Source of the DNA: Paradevosia sp036499825
Lineage (GTDB): Bacteria > Pseudomonadota > Alphaproteobacteria > Rhizobiales > Devosiaceae
Direction: 5' to 3'
Assembly (NCBI GenBank): GCA_036499825.1
Contig: DASYCZ010000041.1
Span: forward strand, 124,001-188,000
DNA: 64,000 nt
A model generated the notes under the pieces. The model saw nothing but the letters and a program-made list of their open reading frames with translations. It did not search any database and was not told the DNA's origin. Of the stretch, positions 43,720 to 52,673 are shown one piece after another (position 1 is the first letter of the stretch; each line of letters starts with the position of its first letter). Position numbers and translations under genes: made by a program.

Positions 43720-45821
43720 TGAACGACAGCGAAAATGATCGGCTGAAGAGCCTCAGCAGACTGGCAACGCCCGGGCCCGACAAGGCGGCGCGGCAGCGTG
43801 CCTTGCAGCTGGCGCAAGCAGCATTTACGGAAGCCCAGGAAAAATCTCACGTCCGACCCCAAGGATCGGATTGGCGTCAGCGTCTCAATTCCATCTTCTC
43901 AACCAAGAGGACTTGGAACATGGACACGCGTATTCCCATCGGTACCGCCGCAGTGGTTCTCCTGCTGCTGCCGCTCGGCTATCAGCTTTACACCAGCACC
44001 GCGATGACGCAGCCTCCCGTCACCACGACTGCGGTCCAGACGACCGCGGTGCAGCCGCAGCCGGCGCCGGAGCCGGTGGTTGCGCAGCCGGCGCAGCAGT
44101 CGACACCAGCACCGCTGGCGGAAACGCGGGCGCTGCCCAAACCGCAGCCGATGGTCGAAAACCTGCCGGTAGCGCCGTCGCAGGCTGATGCCAAGCAGTC
44201 CGCGGATGAAGCCGTGGCGCCGCCGCCTCAGGCCGAGGCGCCGATGATGGCTCCCCTGGCGCGGGAGGAAGCGCCCGATGCGGCCCTGTCCAACCAGGTG
44301 ACCATGGATGCCGCTCCGGCCCAGGAGATGACTGCTCCTCCTTTGCCTCCCGAAAGCTTCATGGCGCCCGCACCGTCGCCGGTGATGGTGCCGACGACGC
44401 CGACTGGCGACCAGTTCGCGCATTATGACGAGTCGCCCCTCAAGGTGACGGCGCAGGAACCGGTGTCGACATTCTCCATCGATGTCGACACCGCATCCTA
44501 TTCCTACGTGCGGAGCTCGCTGGAATCCGGCATCACGCCGGAGCCGGACTCCGTGCGGATCGAGGAAATGGTCAACTATTTCCCCTATGATTATCCGGCG
44601 GCAGCCAGCGCCAGCGAGCCGTTTAGGCCGACGGTCTCGGTCTATCCGACGCCGTGGAATCCCAAGACCGAATTGCTGCAGATCGGCATCAAGGGCTATG
44701 TGCCGCCCGCCGCCGAGCACAAGCCGGCCAATCTGGTGTTCCTGATCGATACGTCAGGCTCCATGGACGAGCCCGACAAGCTGCCGCTGCTGAAGCGGGC
44801 CTTCTCGCTGCTGGTCGATCAGCTTTCGGCCACCGATACAGTCTCCATCGTCACCTATGCGGGCTCGGCCGGCGTGGTGCTGGAGCCGACCAAGGCTGAC
44901 CAGAAGGCGAAGATCCTGGCGGCGTTGGATAATCTCGAGGCCGGCGGCTCGACGGCAGGTGCCGAGGGCATCGCGCTCGCCTATCAGCTGGCCGAGCAGC
45001 ACAAGGTCGCCGATGGCACCAATCGGGTGATCCTTGCCACCGATGGCGATTTCAACGTCGGGATCGACGATCCCGATGAGCTCAAGACCTTCATTGCCGG
45101 CAAGCGCGACAGTGGCGTCTTCCTGTCGGTGCTGGGGTTCGGCGAGGGCAATCTCGACGACGAGACCATGCAGAGCCTGGCCCAGAACGGCAATGGCAAT
45201 GCCAGCTATATCGACAGCTTCAAGGAAGCCCAGAAGGTGCTGGTCGCCGAAGGCGGCGGCACGCTCGAAACCATCGCCAAGGATGTGAAGATCCAGGTCG
45301 AGTTCAACCCGGCTGCCGTCTCTGAATACCGGCTGGTCGGCTATGAGAGCCGGGCGCTCAGCCGTGAGGACTTCAACAACGACAAGGTCGATGCCGGCGA
45401 TGTGGGGGCAGGGACCTCCGTCACTGCGCTCTACGAGATTACACCGGCAGGTTCGGGCGGGGAACTGGTCGATCCGCTGCGCTACGGCTCCGAGCAGCCG
45501 GCATCCGTGACCCAGGACGCCAATGAACTGGCCTTCCTCAAGCTGCGCTACAAGTTGCCCGACAGCGATACGAGCAAGCTGATCGAGACGCCGATCGGCA
45601 AGGACATCGCGGTCGACGATATCGCCAAGGCGTCCGACGATAGCCGGTTCGCGGCAGCCGTGGCGGCCTTTGGCCAAAAGCTCAAGGACTCCAAATATGG
45701 CGATGCGATGAGCTGGGGCCAGATCAAGACGCTGGCCCAGGGGGCCAAAGGTGCCGATGCCGAAGGGTATCGCGCCGAGTTCGTCCAGCTGGTCGATCTC
45801 GCGGCAAGCATGAATCCCTAG
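43719..45821 (+). CDS. Membrane VWA-domain protein (YfbK-like), probable partner of the sigma factor
   Basis: 700 residues. A cytoplasmic N-terminus (about 1-70, with basic helices), one membrane helix (IGTAAVVLLLLPLGYQLYTS, about 74-92) and a Pro/Ala/Gln-rich periplasmic linker (95-235). An N-terminal cap (TFSIDVDTASYSYVRSSLES, about 245-265) leads into a von Willebrand A domain with the metal-ion motif DTSGS at 344-348, and the C-terminal YfbK-like region. The start overlaps the sigma gene. The short cytoplasmic head may act as an anti-sigma module; that is inferred from topology and coupling, since no zinc-finger anti-sigma motif is seen. Confidence 0.85.
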   Translation: MNDSENDRLKSLSRLATPGPDKAARQRALQLAQAAFTEAQEKSHVRPQGSDWRQRLNSIFSTKRTWNMDTRIPIGTAAVVLLLLPLGYQLYTSTAMTQPPVTTTAVQTTAVQPQPAPEPVVAQPAQQSTPAPLAETRALPKPQPMVENLPVAPSQADAKQSADEAVAPPPQAEAPMMAPLAREEAPDAALSNQVTMDAAPAQEMTAPPLPPESFMAPAPSPVMVPTTPTGDQFAHYDESPLKVTAQEPVSTFSIDVDTASYSYVRSSLESGITPEPDSVRIEEMVNYFPYDYPAAASASEPFRPTVSVYPTPWNPKTELLQIGIKGYVPPAAEHKPANLVFLIDTSGSMDEPDKLPLLKRAFSLLVDQLSATDTVSIVTYAGSAGVVLEPTKADQKAKILAALDNLEAGGSTAGAEGIALAYQLAEQHKVADGTNRVILATDGDFNVGIDDPDELKTFIAGKRDSGVFLSVLGFGEGNLDDETMQSLAQNGNGNASYIDSFKEAQKVLVAEGGGTLETIAKDVKIQVEFNPAAVSEYRLVGYESRALSREDFNNDKVDAGDVGAGTSVTALYEITPAGSGGELVDPLRYGSEQPASVTQDANELAFLKLRYKLPDSDTSKLIETPIGKDIAVDDIAKASDDSRFAAAVAAFGQKLKDSKYGDAMSWGQIKTLAQGAKGADAEGYRAEFVQLVDLAASMNP

Positions 45822-45875
45822 TCATCAAATCGCTGGCCGCCATCCCGGAGTGTCGGGGTGGCGGCCGCATTGTGG

Positions 45876-46829
45876 TTAGTCGATGGGCTTCAGGCCAGCC
45901 TCGATCGCGGCGCGGCGGCCTTCGAGGAAGGGCGGCAGGGACAGCCGGTCGCCCAGGCTTTCCAACGGTTCATCGACGGCGAACCCGGGACCATCGGTGG
46001 CGATCTCGAACAGGATGCCGTTCGGTTCGCGGAAGTAGAGCGACGTGAAATAGTAGCGCTCCACCTCGCCGCTCGACGGCACCCGCGCACTCGCGACGCG
46101 GTCGATCCACTGCTCGAACTGTGCCCTGTCGGGCGTCCGGAACGCCACGTGATGCACACCGCCAGCGCCCTGCTGGGCGAAAGGCAGGTCGGGCTCGACC
46201 GCTACATGCAACTCCGCCGGCGCGCCGCCCCGACCCATTTCGAACACATGCACTTCACCCTGACCATCGACTGCCGCATGGGTGCGCACTTCACGCATGT
46301 TCATGACGTCGGTCAAAATCCTGGCGGTGCGATCGAGGCGCGGAACGCTGAGCGTGATCGGGCCGAGGCCGCGGATCTGGCGCTCGGCCGGCACGGCACT
46401 CCTGACCCAGGGGTGTCCAGCATCCGCATGGGTGTCAGCCACCAGCCGGAACCGCTGGCCCTCCGGATCTTCGAAATCGAGCGAGAGATGGCCGGCCCGT
46501 TCCGCGATGGTGCCGGCATCGACTCCATTGGTCTTCAGGTGCTGCTGCCACCAGGCGAGATCGTCCTCGCTCGTCACCCGCAACGCGGTGCGTGCAATGG
46601 AATGCGTGCCGCGCCGCTCGCGCGCTGCAGGCCAATCAAAGAAGGTGAGGTCCGCGCCAGGGCTGGCGATACCATCGCCATAGAACAGGTGGTAGGCGCT
46701 GGTGTCGTCCTGATTGACGGTGCGCTTGATCAACCGCATGCCGAGAACCTGCGTATAGAAGCGCAGGTTTTCGCGCGCCTGTGCGGTAATGGCGGTGAGA
46801 TGATGAATGCCGGAAAGTTCGAGAGCCAT
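45876..46829 (-). CDS. VOC-family ring-cleaving dioxygenase (MhqO/PcpA-like)
   Basis: 317 residues with two VOC repeats. N-terminal HHLTAITAQARENLRFYTQV, where the His is a metal-ligand candidate; second-half HHVAFRTPDRAQFEQWIDRV and a late Glu in REPNGILFEIATDGPGF. This is the group of hydroquinone-type ring-cleaving dioxygenases (PcpA, LinE) and their bacillary MhqO relatives that remove quinones. The substrate is inferred from family only. Two inverted repeats precede the gene. Confidence 0.82.
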   Translation of the reverse strand: MALELSGIHHLTAITAQARENLRFYTQVLGMRLIKRTVNQDDTSAYHLFYGDGIASPGADLTFFDWPAARERRGTHSIARTALRVTSEDDLAWWQQHLKTNGVDAGTIAERAGHLSLDFEDPEGQRFRLVADTHADAGHPWVRSAVPAERQIRGLGPITLSVPRLDRTARILTDVMNMREVRTHAAVDGQGEVHVFEMGRGGAPAELHVAVEPDLPFAQQGAGGVHHVAFRTPDRAQFEQWIDRVASARVPSSGEVERYYFTSLYFREPNGILFEIATDGPGFAVDEPLESLGDRLSLPPFLEGRRAAIEAGLKPID

Positions 46830-46850
46830 GTTTGCCTCCTAAGTTGTTGA

Positions 46851-46911
46851 CCTAGAAATAGGCTAAGGGCATCGGCGCTGATAGAGAGCTAATCACGACA
46901 GATAGTTGTCG
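46851..46911 (-). promoter_or_regulatory. Inverted repeats upstream of the dioxygenase
   Basis: CCTA-GAAA-TAGG (46851-46862) and CGACA-GATAGT-TGTCG (46896-46911) are perfect short palindromes in the dioxygenase promoter region. Either could bind a quinone-responsive repressor; no such regulator gene is adjacent. Confidence 0.35.
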
Positions 46912-46989
46912 ATGAGCGAACAGTTTTTCCACCCATCACATGTCTTTGTTGAATGCGCGGCAGGTTGGACTTGCTTAGGGTGAGGATTG

Positions 46990-47004
46990 GAACATAAGGT
47001 GAAC
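46990..47004 (+). promoter_or_regulatory. LexA (SOS) box of the radical SAM-udgX operon
   Basis: GAACATAAGGTGAAC is GAAC-N7-GAAC, the exact complement of the alphaproteobacterial SOS box GTTC-N7-GTTC. It spans the ribosome binding site AAGGTG and ends two bases before the ATG at 47007. LexA bound here would block the 5' end of the transcript. Confidence 0.82.
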
Positions 47005-47006
47005 GA

Positions 47007-48242
47007 ATGGCCCAGCTTACCCTGCAGCGCAAACTTGCCATCCTGTCGGACGCCGCCAAATACGACGCGTCATGCGCCTCGTCGGGTACGCGTAAACGCG
47101 ACAGCATGGGCACAGGTGGCATCGGCTCCACCGAGGGCAGCGGCATCTGCCACTCCTATGCGCCCGACGGGCGCTGTATTTCGCTGCTGAAAATTCTTTT
47201 GACCAATTTCTGCATTTACGACTGCAGCTATTGCATCAACCGCTCCTCGTCCAATGTCGAGCGGGCGCGGTTTTCAGCCGAGGAAGTCGTGCGGCTGACG
47301 CTCGATTTCTACAAGCGCAACTATATCGAGGGGCTGTTCCTGTCCTCGGGCATCATCCAGTCGCCCGACTACACGATGGAAGAAATGGTGCGCGTGGCAA
47401 AGACCTTGCGGACGACGCACAGGTTCGGCGGCTACCTCCACCTCAAGGTCATCCCCAATGCCGCGCCGGACCTGTTGGCGGAGGCGGGTCGCTATGCCGA
47501 CCGGCTGTCGACCAATATCGAACTGCCGACTGATGCGGGGCTTTCCACTTTCGCGCCGGAAAAGAAGCCGGCTGAAATCCGCACCGCCATGGCGGGTATT
47601 CGCCAGCGCTGGGAAGCCGCACAGCCGGATGAAAAGGCGCGCGCCAAGCCGCAGAACTTTGCCCCAGCCGGGCAATCGACGCAGATGATCGTGGGTGCCG
47701 ACGGCGCCGATGACGCTGCCGTGCTGGGCCGCAGCGCGGCGCTCTATTCCGGCTATGGCCTCAAGCGCGTCTACTATTCGGCCTTCTCGCCGATCCCGGA
47801 TGCCAGCGCCAAGCTGCCGCTGCAGGCGCCGCCGCTGATGCGGGAACACCGGCTCTATCAGGCCGACTGGCTGATCCGGTTCTATGGCTTCTCGGTGCCG
47901 GAAATTCTCTCCGGGGGCGATAGCGGCCATCTCGATCTTGCCATCGACCCCAAATTGGCCTGGGCCCTGAGGCATCGGGCGCGTTTTCCCGTCGACATCA
48001 ACCGGGCCGAGCGCGAACTCTTGCTGCGCGTTCCGGGCCTCGGCGCCAAGACCGTCGACAGGATCATCGAAAATCGCCGCCACCAGCGGTTGCGCCTGGA
48101 GGATGTGGCGCGGCTTGCCGGGGCGATCGACAAGATGCGGCCTTTCATCGAGGCTTCCGACTGGTCGCCGGGCGGGCTGACCGACGACAAGCGCCTGCGC
48201 GCCAAATTGCAACCGCAGCCGCAGCAGCTGGCGTTGTTCTGA
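47007..48242 (+). CDS. Putative DNA modification/repair radical SAM protein
   Basis: 411 residues. The radical SAM Cys triad is C69-x3-C73-x2-C76 in NFCIYDCSYCINRS. After the barrel, a helix-hairpin-helix DNA-binding motif appears near 345-365 (VPGLGAKTVDRIIENRR). The family is distantly related to spore photoproduct lyase and is usually found beside a UdgX-like gene, as here. The chemistry is unknown. The start overlaps the LexA site region. The stop overlaps the next gene by one base (TGATG). Confidence 0.9.
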   Translation: MAQLTLQRKLAILSDAAKYDASCASSGTRKRDSMGTGGIGSTEGSGICHSYAPDGRCISLLKILLTNFCIYDCSYCINRSSSNVERARFSAEEVVRLTLDFYKRNYIEGLFLSSGIIQSPDYTMEEMVRVAKTLRTTHRFGGYLHLKVIPNAAPDLLAEAGRYADRLSTNIELPTDAGLSTFAPEKKPAEIRTAMAGIRQRWEAAQPDEKARAKPQNFAPAGQSTQMIVGADGADDAAVLGRSAALYSGYGLKRVYYSAFSPIPDASAKLPLQAPPLMREHRLYQADWLIRFYGFSVPEILSGGDSGHLDLAIDPKLAWALRHRARFPVDINRAERELLLRVPGLGAKTVDRIIENRRHQRLRLEDVARLAGAIDKMRPFIEASDWSPGGLTDDKRLRAKLQPQPQQLALF

Positions 48243-49714
48243 TGCATCGCGTCACGCTGAGATCGCGCAACGATTTCGCCGAATGGCGCACCATGGCGCG
48301 GGCGCTCCTGTTGGCGGGGCTCACACCCGACAGCGTGCGGTTCATCGATCCCGATCTGCCGGGCGATCTTTTTGCCGAGGCGGACCTGCCGCTCCATCCG
48401 GTGACCGGACGCGCCGTCGGCACCGTGCCGGAACGCTTCATCGCGCTCGGCAAGGACGCCATCTGCCACCGCGATTCCGATCGCTTCGGGCTGCTGTACC
48501 GGCTCTTGTGGCGGCTGCAAAAGGACAAGCACATCCTGGAACTGCGCTCCGATCCGGACGTGGCTGCGCTCGATCGCCGGGTCAGCGCGGTGCGTCGTGA
48601 TGCGCACAAGATGACGGCGTTCGTGCGCTTCCGCCGCATTGCGGGCCCGTCCGGCCAGGAGCGGTTCGCGGCCTGGTTCGAGCCCGAGCATTTCGTGCTG
48701 GAGCCGACCGCACCGTTTTTTGTCCGCCGCTTCACCGCCATGAACTGGGCCATCGTCACGCCCTATGCGTCGGCGTTGTGGGACGGGGAAGCACTGTCCT
48801 TCGGTCCCGGCGGCAACAAGGCCGATGTGCCGGCCGAGGATGCGCTCGAGGACACCTGGCGCACCTATTACGCCTCGATCTTCAATCCGGCGCGGCTGAA
48901 GGTGGCGATGATGAAATCCGAGATGCCGATGAAATATTGGCGCAACCTGCCGGAGGCTGAACTCATTCCCTCCCTGATCGCGGGCGCGAAACAGGCGGAG
49001 GACGCAATGATCGCCAAGCAAGCCAGTATTCCGCCGGTACGGCACGCACGTATTGCTGCCCGGCAGGAGATAGAGCCGGCTCCGACCGACATCAAGAGCC
49101 TGGCCGAGGCCCGTGCCGCTGTGCAGGAATGCCGCCGGTGCCCGCTCTACGAGATGGCGACGCAAGCCGTGTTCGGCGCCGGGCCAGTCCATGCGGAACT
49201 GATGTTCGTCGGCGAACAGCCCGGCGACCAGGAGGATTTGCAAGGCAAGCCATTCGTCGGCCCGGCCGGCAAGGTGTTCGATACGGCACTGGAAAAGATC
49301 GGCATCGACAGGACGCGCGTGTATGTCACCAACGCCGTCAAGCACTTCAAATTCGAGCCGCGCGGCAAGAAGCGCATCCACCAGCGCCCCAATAGCGGCG
49401 AGATTGCCGCCTGTCGCTTCTGGGTCAATCTTGAGCGTGACTTCGTCAAGCCCAAGGTGGTGGTGGCGCTGGGCGCCACGGCCGCGCAAAGTCTCCTCGG
49501 TCACAGCGTCACCATTTCACGCAGCCGCGGCCAGCCGATCGCGCTGGAGGATGGCAGCACGTTGTTCGTGACCATCCACCCATCTTTCCTGTTGCGGATG
49601 GTTGATCGCAGTGCCGTCGAGGCGGAGCGGGCGCAGTTCGAGGCCGACCTGGCGCAAGTGCGTGACTTTCTTGCCGAGCACGGTGGCGAGGACGTGAAAA
49701 AAGCCGTGCATTAG
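48242..49714 (+). CDS. udgX: UdgX-type uracil-DNA glycosylase fused to DUF4130
   Basis: 490 residues, two domains. Residues about 1-255 form the DUF4130 domain (for example KMTAFVRFRRIAGPSGQERF). Residues about 285-490 form a family-4-like UDG with MFVGEQPGDQEDLQG, GPAGKVFD, the Fe-S candidates Cys297 and Cys300 (CRRC) and Cys391. The UdgX loop reads GKKRIH with His380. UdgX forms a covalent bond with uracil-bearing DNA through this His, after removing uracil. The family hallmark is present, so covalent action is likely. Coupled to the radical SAM gene under LexA. Confidence 0.9.
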   Translation: MHRVTLRSRNDFAEWRTMARALLLAGLTPDSVRFIDPDLPGDLFAEADLPLHPVTGRAVGTVPERFIALGKDAICHRDSDRFGLLYRLLWRLQKDKHILELRSDPDVAALDRRVSAVRRDAHKMTAFVRFRRIAGPSGQERFAAWFEPEHFVLEPTAPFFVRRFTAMNWAIVTPYASALWDGEALSFGPGGNKADVPAEDALEDTWRTYYASIFNPARLKVAMMKSEMPMKYWRNLPEAELIPSLIAGAKQAEDAMIAKQASIPPVRHARIAARQEIEPAPTDIKSLAEARAAVQECRRCPLYEMATQAVFGAGPVHAELMFVGEQPGDQEDLQGKPFVGPAGKVFDTALEKIGIDRTRVYVTNAVKHFKFEPRGKKRIHQRPNSGEIAACRFWVNLERDFVKPKVVVALGATAAQSLLGHSVTISRSRGQPIALEDGSTLFVTIHPSFLLRMVDRSAVEAERAQFEADLAQVRDFLAEHGGEDVKKAVH

Positions 49715-49839
49715 CGACGAGAGCGGCATGTGCTTTTGCTTGACAGGGCGGGGAGGCAAACTTAATAAGCAGCCGCACTGCGCCGCGATCTGTTTGCGGC
49801 ACGCCGGATGTCGGTCTTGCGACGTCCGTGCCCCTCTGG

Positions 49840-49916
49840 GGCGGGGTAGCTCAGTTGGTTAGAGCAGCGGAATCATAATCCGCGTGTCGGCGGTTCGAAT
49901 CCGCCCCTCGCTACCA
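49840..49916 (+). tRNA. tRNA-Met(CAT), elongator
   Basis: 77 bases including an encoded CCA. Anticodon CAT is at 49874-49876 in a stem GCGGA/TCCGC. D-arm GCTCAG, T-arm GGCGG-TTCGAAT-CCGCC. The acceptor stem starts with G1, which pairs with U72; an initiator tRNA would have an unpaired first position and three G-C pairs in the anticodon stem, so this is elongator type. Ile2 (lysidine) tRNA also has CAT but a different body. Confidence 0.93.
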
Positions 49917-50268
49917 TTTGTTTCCTTGGAAATTCAGGCAGTTATTTTGGCTTTGTAGCTGGCGATGCCGGCTGGCCGAAGACAATCGGCGCGCTGGGCC
50001 GCCCCGAAGAGCGACTTGGCATATATCGCCGCCGGCACGCCATTCTCCTGCCTGATGACCGATCTGTCCTGTCGCTTGGACTGCGCCCAAGAAAACCAAC
50101 AAATTCATATAAATAGGTGCTGTAATTGTGAGATGTCGAAAAGTATCGCTCTCATGATTATGGGCATTTTGTTCCCAAATTGGTTATTTAATTGCAGGTA
50201 TTTTCCGTGTTGACTGGCTATTTTGCGATCAGCATAGTGGATTTAACTAGCTGTAGTGGGGGGGTAAT
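49917..50268. other. AT-rich gap downstream of tRNA-Met
   Basis: 352 bases with no credible gene. The part from 50100 to 50268 is clearly AT-richer than the surroundings and includes ATAAATAGGTGCTG and GTTATTTAATTGCAGG. No integrase, att-like copy of the tRNA 3' end or inverted repeat was seen. It probably holds the amidohydrolase promoter, with GGGGGG near 50255-50262 as a ribosome binding site. Confidence 0.5.
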
Positions 50269-51720
50269 TTGCCTATTCGTCAAGAATACCAGCATGTCAC
50301 CCATGGCTGGAATTGTGCCTGTCACAACCCAGGGGCGCAGCAACTATTCGCCCGTATCGACAAGGGGCTGTCGCGCCGTTCGGTCCTTAGGGGGATAGCG
50401 GCGAGCCTTGCGGTTCCCGCTCTTGGCCTGGTCAGCCCGGCCTTCGCGCAAGATGCTGCGAAGCCGGTTCTGCTACGGAACGTGAAGATCTTCGACGGGG
50501 TCAACGCCAAGCTCGTGGAGGGCCGCGATGTGCTTGTCGAAGGCAAGCTCATCAAGGCGCTGGTTGCCCCGGCCGATACGATCGCTGGCGCGGATATGAT
50601 CGACGGCGGTGGCCGAACGTTGATGCCCGGCATGATCGATGCTCACTGGCATTCCATCCTCGCCGGCATCTCGCAGGCAGTGGCTATCACCGCTGATATC
50701 CCTTACGTCCATATCGTTGCCGCTCAGGAGGCCGAGCGCACGGTGCTCCGCGGCTTCACCACGGTTCGCGATGTCGGGGGCCCGTCATTCGCATTGAAGC
50801 GCGCCATCGATGAGGGGCGCATTCCAGGCCCCCGGATCTATCCTTCGGGCGCCATGATCTCGCAGACCTCCGGGCACGGCGACTTCCGAATGCGCACGGA
50901 GCTGCCGCGAACGGCGCAGAGCGATCTCAGCGCTGCCGAGCAGGCGGGTATTTCGGCGATCGCAGATGGAGAATCCGAAGTACTGCGCAGGGTTCGGGAG
51001 CAACTCATGCTTGGCGCCAGCCAGATCAAGATCATGGGAGGTGGCGGCGTCGCCTCCTCCTACGATCCCCTCGATGCGCTCCAATATACAGAAACAGAGA
51101 TGAAGGCGGCCGTGGCCGCGGCATCGGATTGGGGGACATATGTGTGCATTCATGCCTACACGTCCGCCGCCATTCAGCGCGCGCTCGCCAGTGGGGTGAA
51201 ATCGATCGAGCATGGCCAGCTTGCCGACGAAGATACGGTGAAACGCATCGCCGATGCGGACGCGTGGTGGAGCATCCAGCCGTTCCTTGCCGATGAAGAT
51301 GCCAACACCTATTCGTCGCCAGTGCAGCGCGCGCAACAGCAGATGATTGCCGAAGGCACAGCCCGGGCGGTGGAACTGGGTCGCAAGCACAACGTCAAGA
51401 TGGCCCTGGGCACGGACATCCTGTTCAACCCCAACGGAACCGCCACGCAAGGCAAACAGCTCGCCAAATTCGCCCGGTGGTATGACAATGTGGATGTGCT
51501 GCGGCTTTTGACCAGCGTCAATGCCGAGCTTGCCGGTCTTTCGGGGCCGCGCAATCCCTATCCGGGAGCGCTCGGGCGCATCGAGGCAGGCGCCTATGCG
51601 GATATTCTCATCATCGACGGCAATCCGCTCGAGGATATTTCCCTGATCGCGGATCCCGACCGGACGTTGAAGCTCATCATGAAGGATGGGCGCATCCACA
51701 AGAACGTGTTTTCAGCTTGA
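50269..51720 (+). CDS. Tat-exported amidohydrolase
   Basis: 483 residues from the TTG at 50269, with a G-run seven bases before. The N-terminus NCACHNPGAQQLFARIDKGL is followed by a twin-arginine signal (LSRRSVLRGIAASLAVPALG, cleavage near AFAQ). The amidohydrolase barrel has metal His in DAHWHS, Lys in QIKIMGGGG (carboxylated in relatives), His in IHAYTSAA and IEHGQL, and Asp in LGTDILF. Relatives are imidazolonepropionase- or dipeptidase-like; the substrate is unknown. It forms a pair with the outer membrane protein gene. Confidence 0.85.
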   Translation: MPIRQEYQHVTHGWNCACHNPGAQQLFARIDKGLSRRSVLRGIAASLAVPALGLVSPAFAQDAAKPVLLRNVKIFDGVNAKLVEGRDVLVEGKLIKALVAPADTIAGADMIDGGGRTLMPGMIDAHWHSILAGISQAVAITADIPYVHIVAAQEAERTVLRGFTTVRDVGGPSFALKRAIDEGRIPGPRIYPSGAMISQTSGHGDFRMRTELPRTAQSDLSAAEQAGISAIADGESEVLRRVREQLMLGASQIKIMGGGGVASSYDPLDALQYTETEMKAAVAAASDWGTYVCIHAYTSAAIQRALASGVKSIEHGQLADEDTVKRIADADAWWSIQPFLADEDANTYSSPVQRAQQQMIAEGTARAVELGRKHNVKMALGTDILFNPNGTATQGKQLAKFARWYDNVDVLRLLTSVNAELAGLSGPRNPYPGALGRIEAGAYADILIIDGNPLEDISLIADPDRTLKLIMKDGRIHKNVFSA

Positions 51721-51732
51721 GCGGAGGCATTC

Positions 51733-52551
51733 TTGAACAGATATCTTGTCGTTCTTGTCCTGTCGTTTTGCGGCGCACAGCTCGCCTACGGCGCCGACAT
51801 CATCCCCGCGCAGCCGGACATATCGGCGCCCGTTGCAGCCGACGGGCCAGATTGGGCCCTGCAGATCACACCCTATATGTGGGCGGCGGGTCTTGAGGGG
51901 AATATATCTCCCTTTCAACGGGCACCGACGATCGGCGTCGAGAAGTCGTTTTCCGACGTTCTCGACGATCTCAACTTCGGCGGCTTCGCCAACATATGGG
52001 GGCGCTACGACCGCTTCGTCCTGTCTGGCGACGTCATGTATGTCGACACCACTGACAGTCATACATTCGGTCCTTTGCCGCCGCTGCCAGGTCCCATACC
52101 GCCGGGCACGGTAGTAGAGGGCAGCGTCGATACCAGGCAGTTCATGGCAACACTCGAGGGTGGCTATCGGGTTTTCGATACGCAGGATGTGACGCTCGAT
52201 GCCCTGGTGGGCGCACGTTTCTGGAATATCTCCAACGACGTCACGGTCAGCGCGCTCGGCATGTCGCGCAGCTATGGCGAAAGCTTCGGCTGGGTAGACC
52301 CGGTGATCGGCCTGCGGGCATTCTTTCGCCTGACCGACAAGCTGTCCGTGCAGGCGCAGGCGGACATCGGCGGTTTTGGCACGGGATCAGATTTCACCTG
52401 GTCGGCAATGGCAACGGCCAACTACACCTTTACCGATCAGCTGTCCGTCTCGGCGGGCTACAAGGTGCTCGACGTCGACTATGATCACGATGGCTATGTG
52501 TACGACACGCGTCTGAGCGGTCCGGTCGTGGGGTTGACCTACCGGTTCTAA
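51733..52551 (+). CDS. Outer membrane beta-barrel protein
   Basis: 272 residues, TTG start at 51733 with GGAGG upstream. A signal peptide (MNRYLVVLVLSFCGAQLAYG), then alternating aromatic strands (QITPYMWAAGLEGNI, FIATPY-like barrel segments, FRLTDKLSVQAQADIGGFGT) and a C-terminal Phe in VVGLTYRF, the outer-membrane insertion signal. Probably an 8- to 10-strand barrel. It starts 12 bases after the amidohydrolase stop, so the exported enzyme and this protein may work together. Confidence 0.8.
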   Translation: MNRYLVVLVLSFCGAQLAYGADIIPAQPDISAPVAADGPDWALQITPYMWAAGLEGNISPFQRAPTIGVEKSFSDVLDDLNFGGFANIWGRYDRFVLSGDVMYVDTTDSHTFGPLPPLPGPIPPGTVVEGSVDTRQFMATLEGGYRVFDTQDVTLDALVGARFWNISNDVTVSALGMSRSYGESFGWVDPVIGLRAFFRLTDKLSVQAQADIGGFGTGSDFTWSAMATANYTFTDQLSVSAGYKVLDVDYDHDGYVYDTRLSGPVVGLTYRF

Positions 52552-52673
52552 GAGAAAAGCCGGCTACCTGGGAGCCAGCGAGCTTCGCATTGGCGTTCGC
52601 CACTGCCACCGCATCTGTGACGCACTGGAAAAATCAGTCTAAAACCAAGGCTTTGCTGAGCCTTGGGGGCCTT

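Noticed and set aside
49840..49916. tRNA-Ile2 with a lysidine-modified CAT anticodon
   Set aside because: The acceptor and anticodon stems fit the alphaproteobacterial elongator Met tRNA, not the Ile2 body.
49917..50268. Integration site or genomic island boundary at the tRNA
   Set aside because: No integrase gene and no duplicated tRNA 3' end could be found in the window; kept as a weak finding only.
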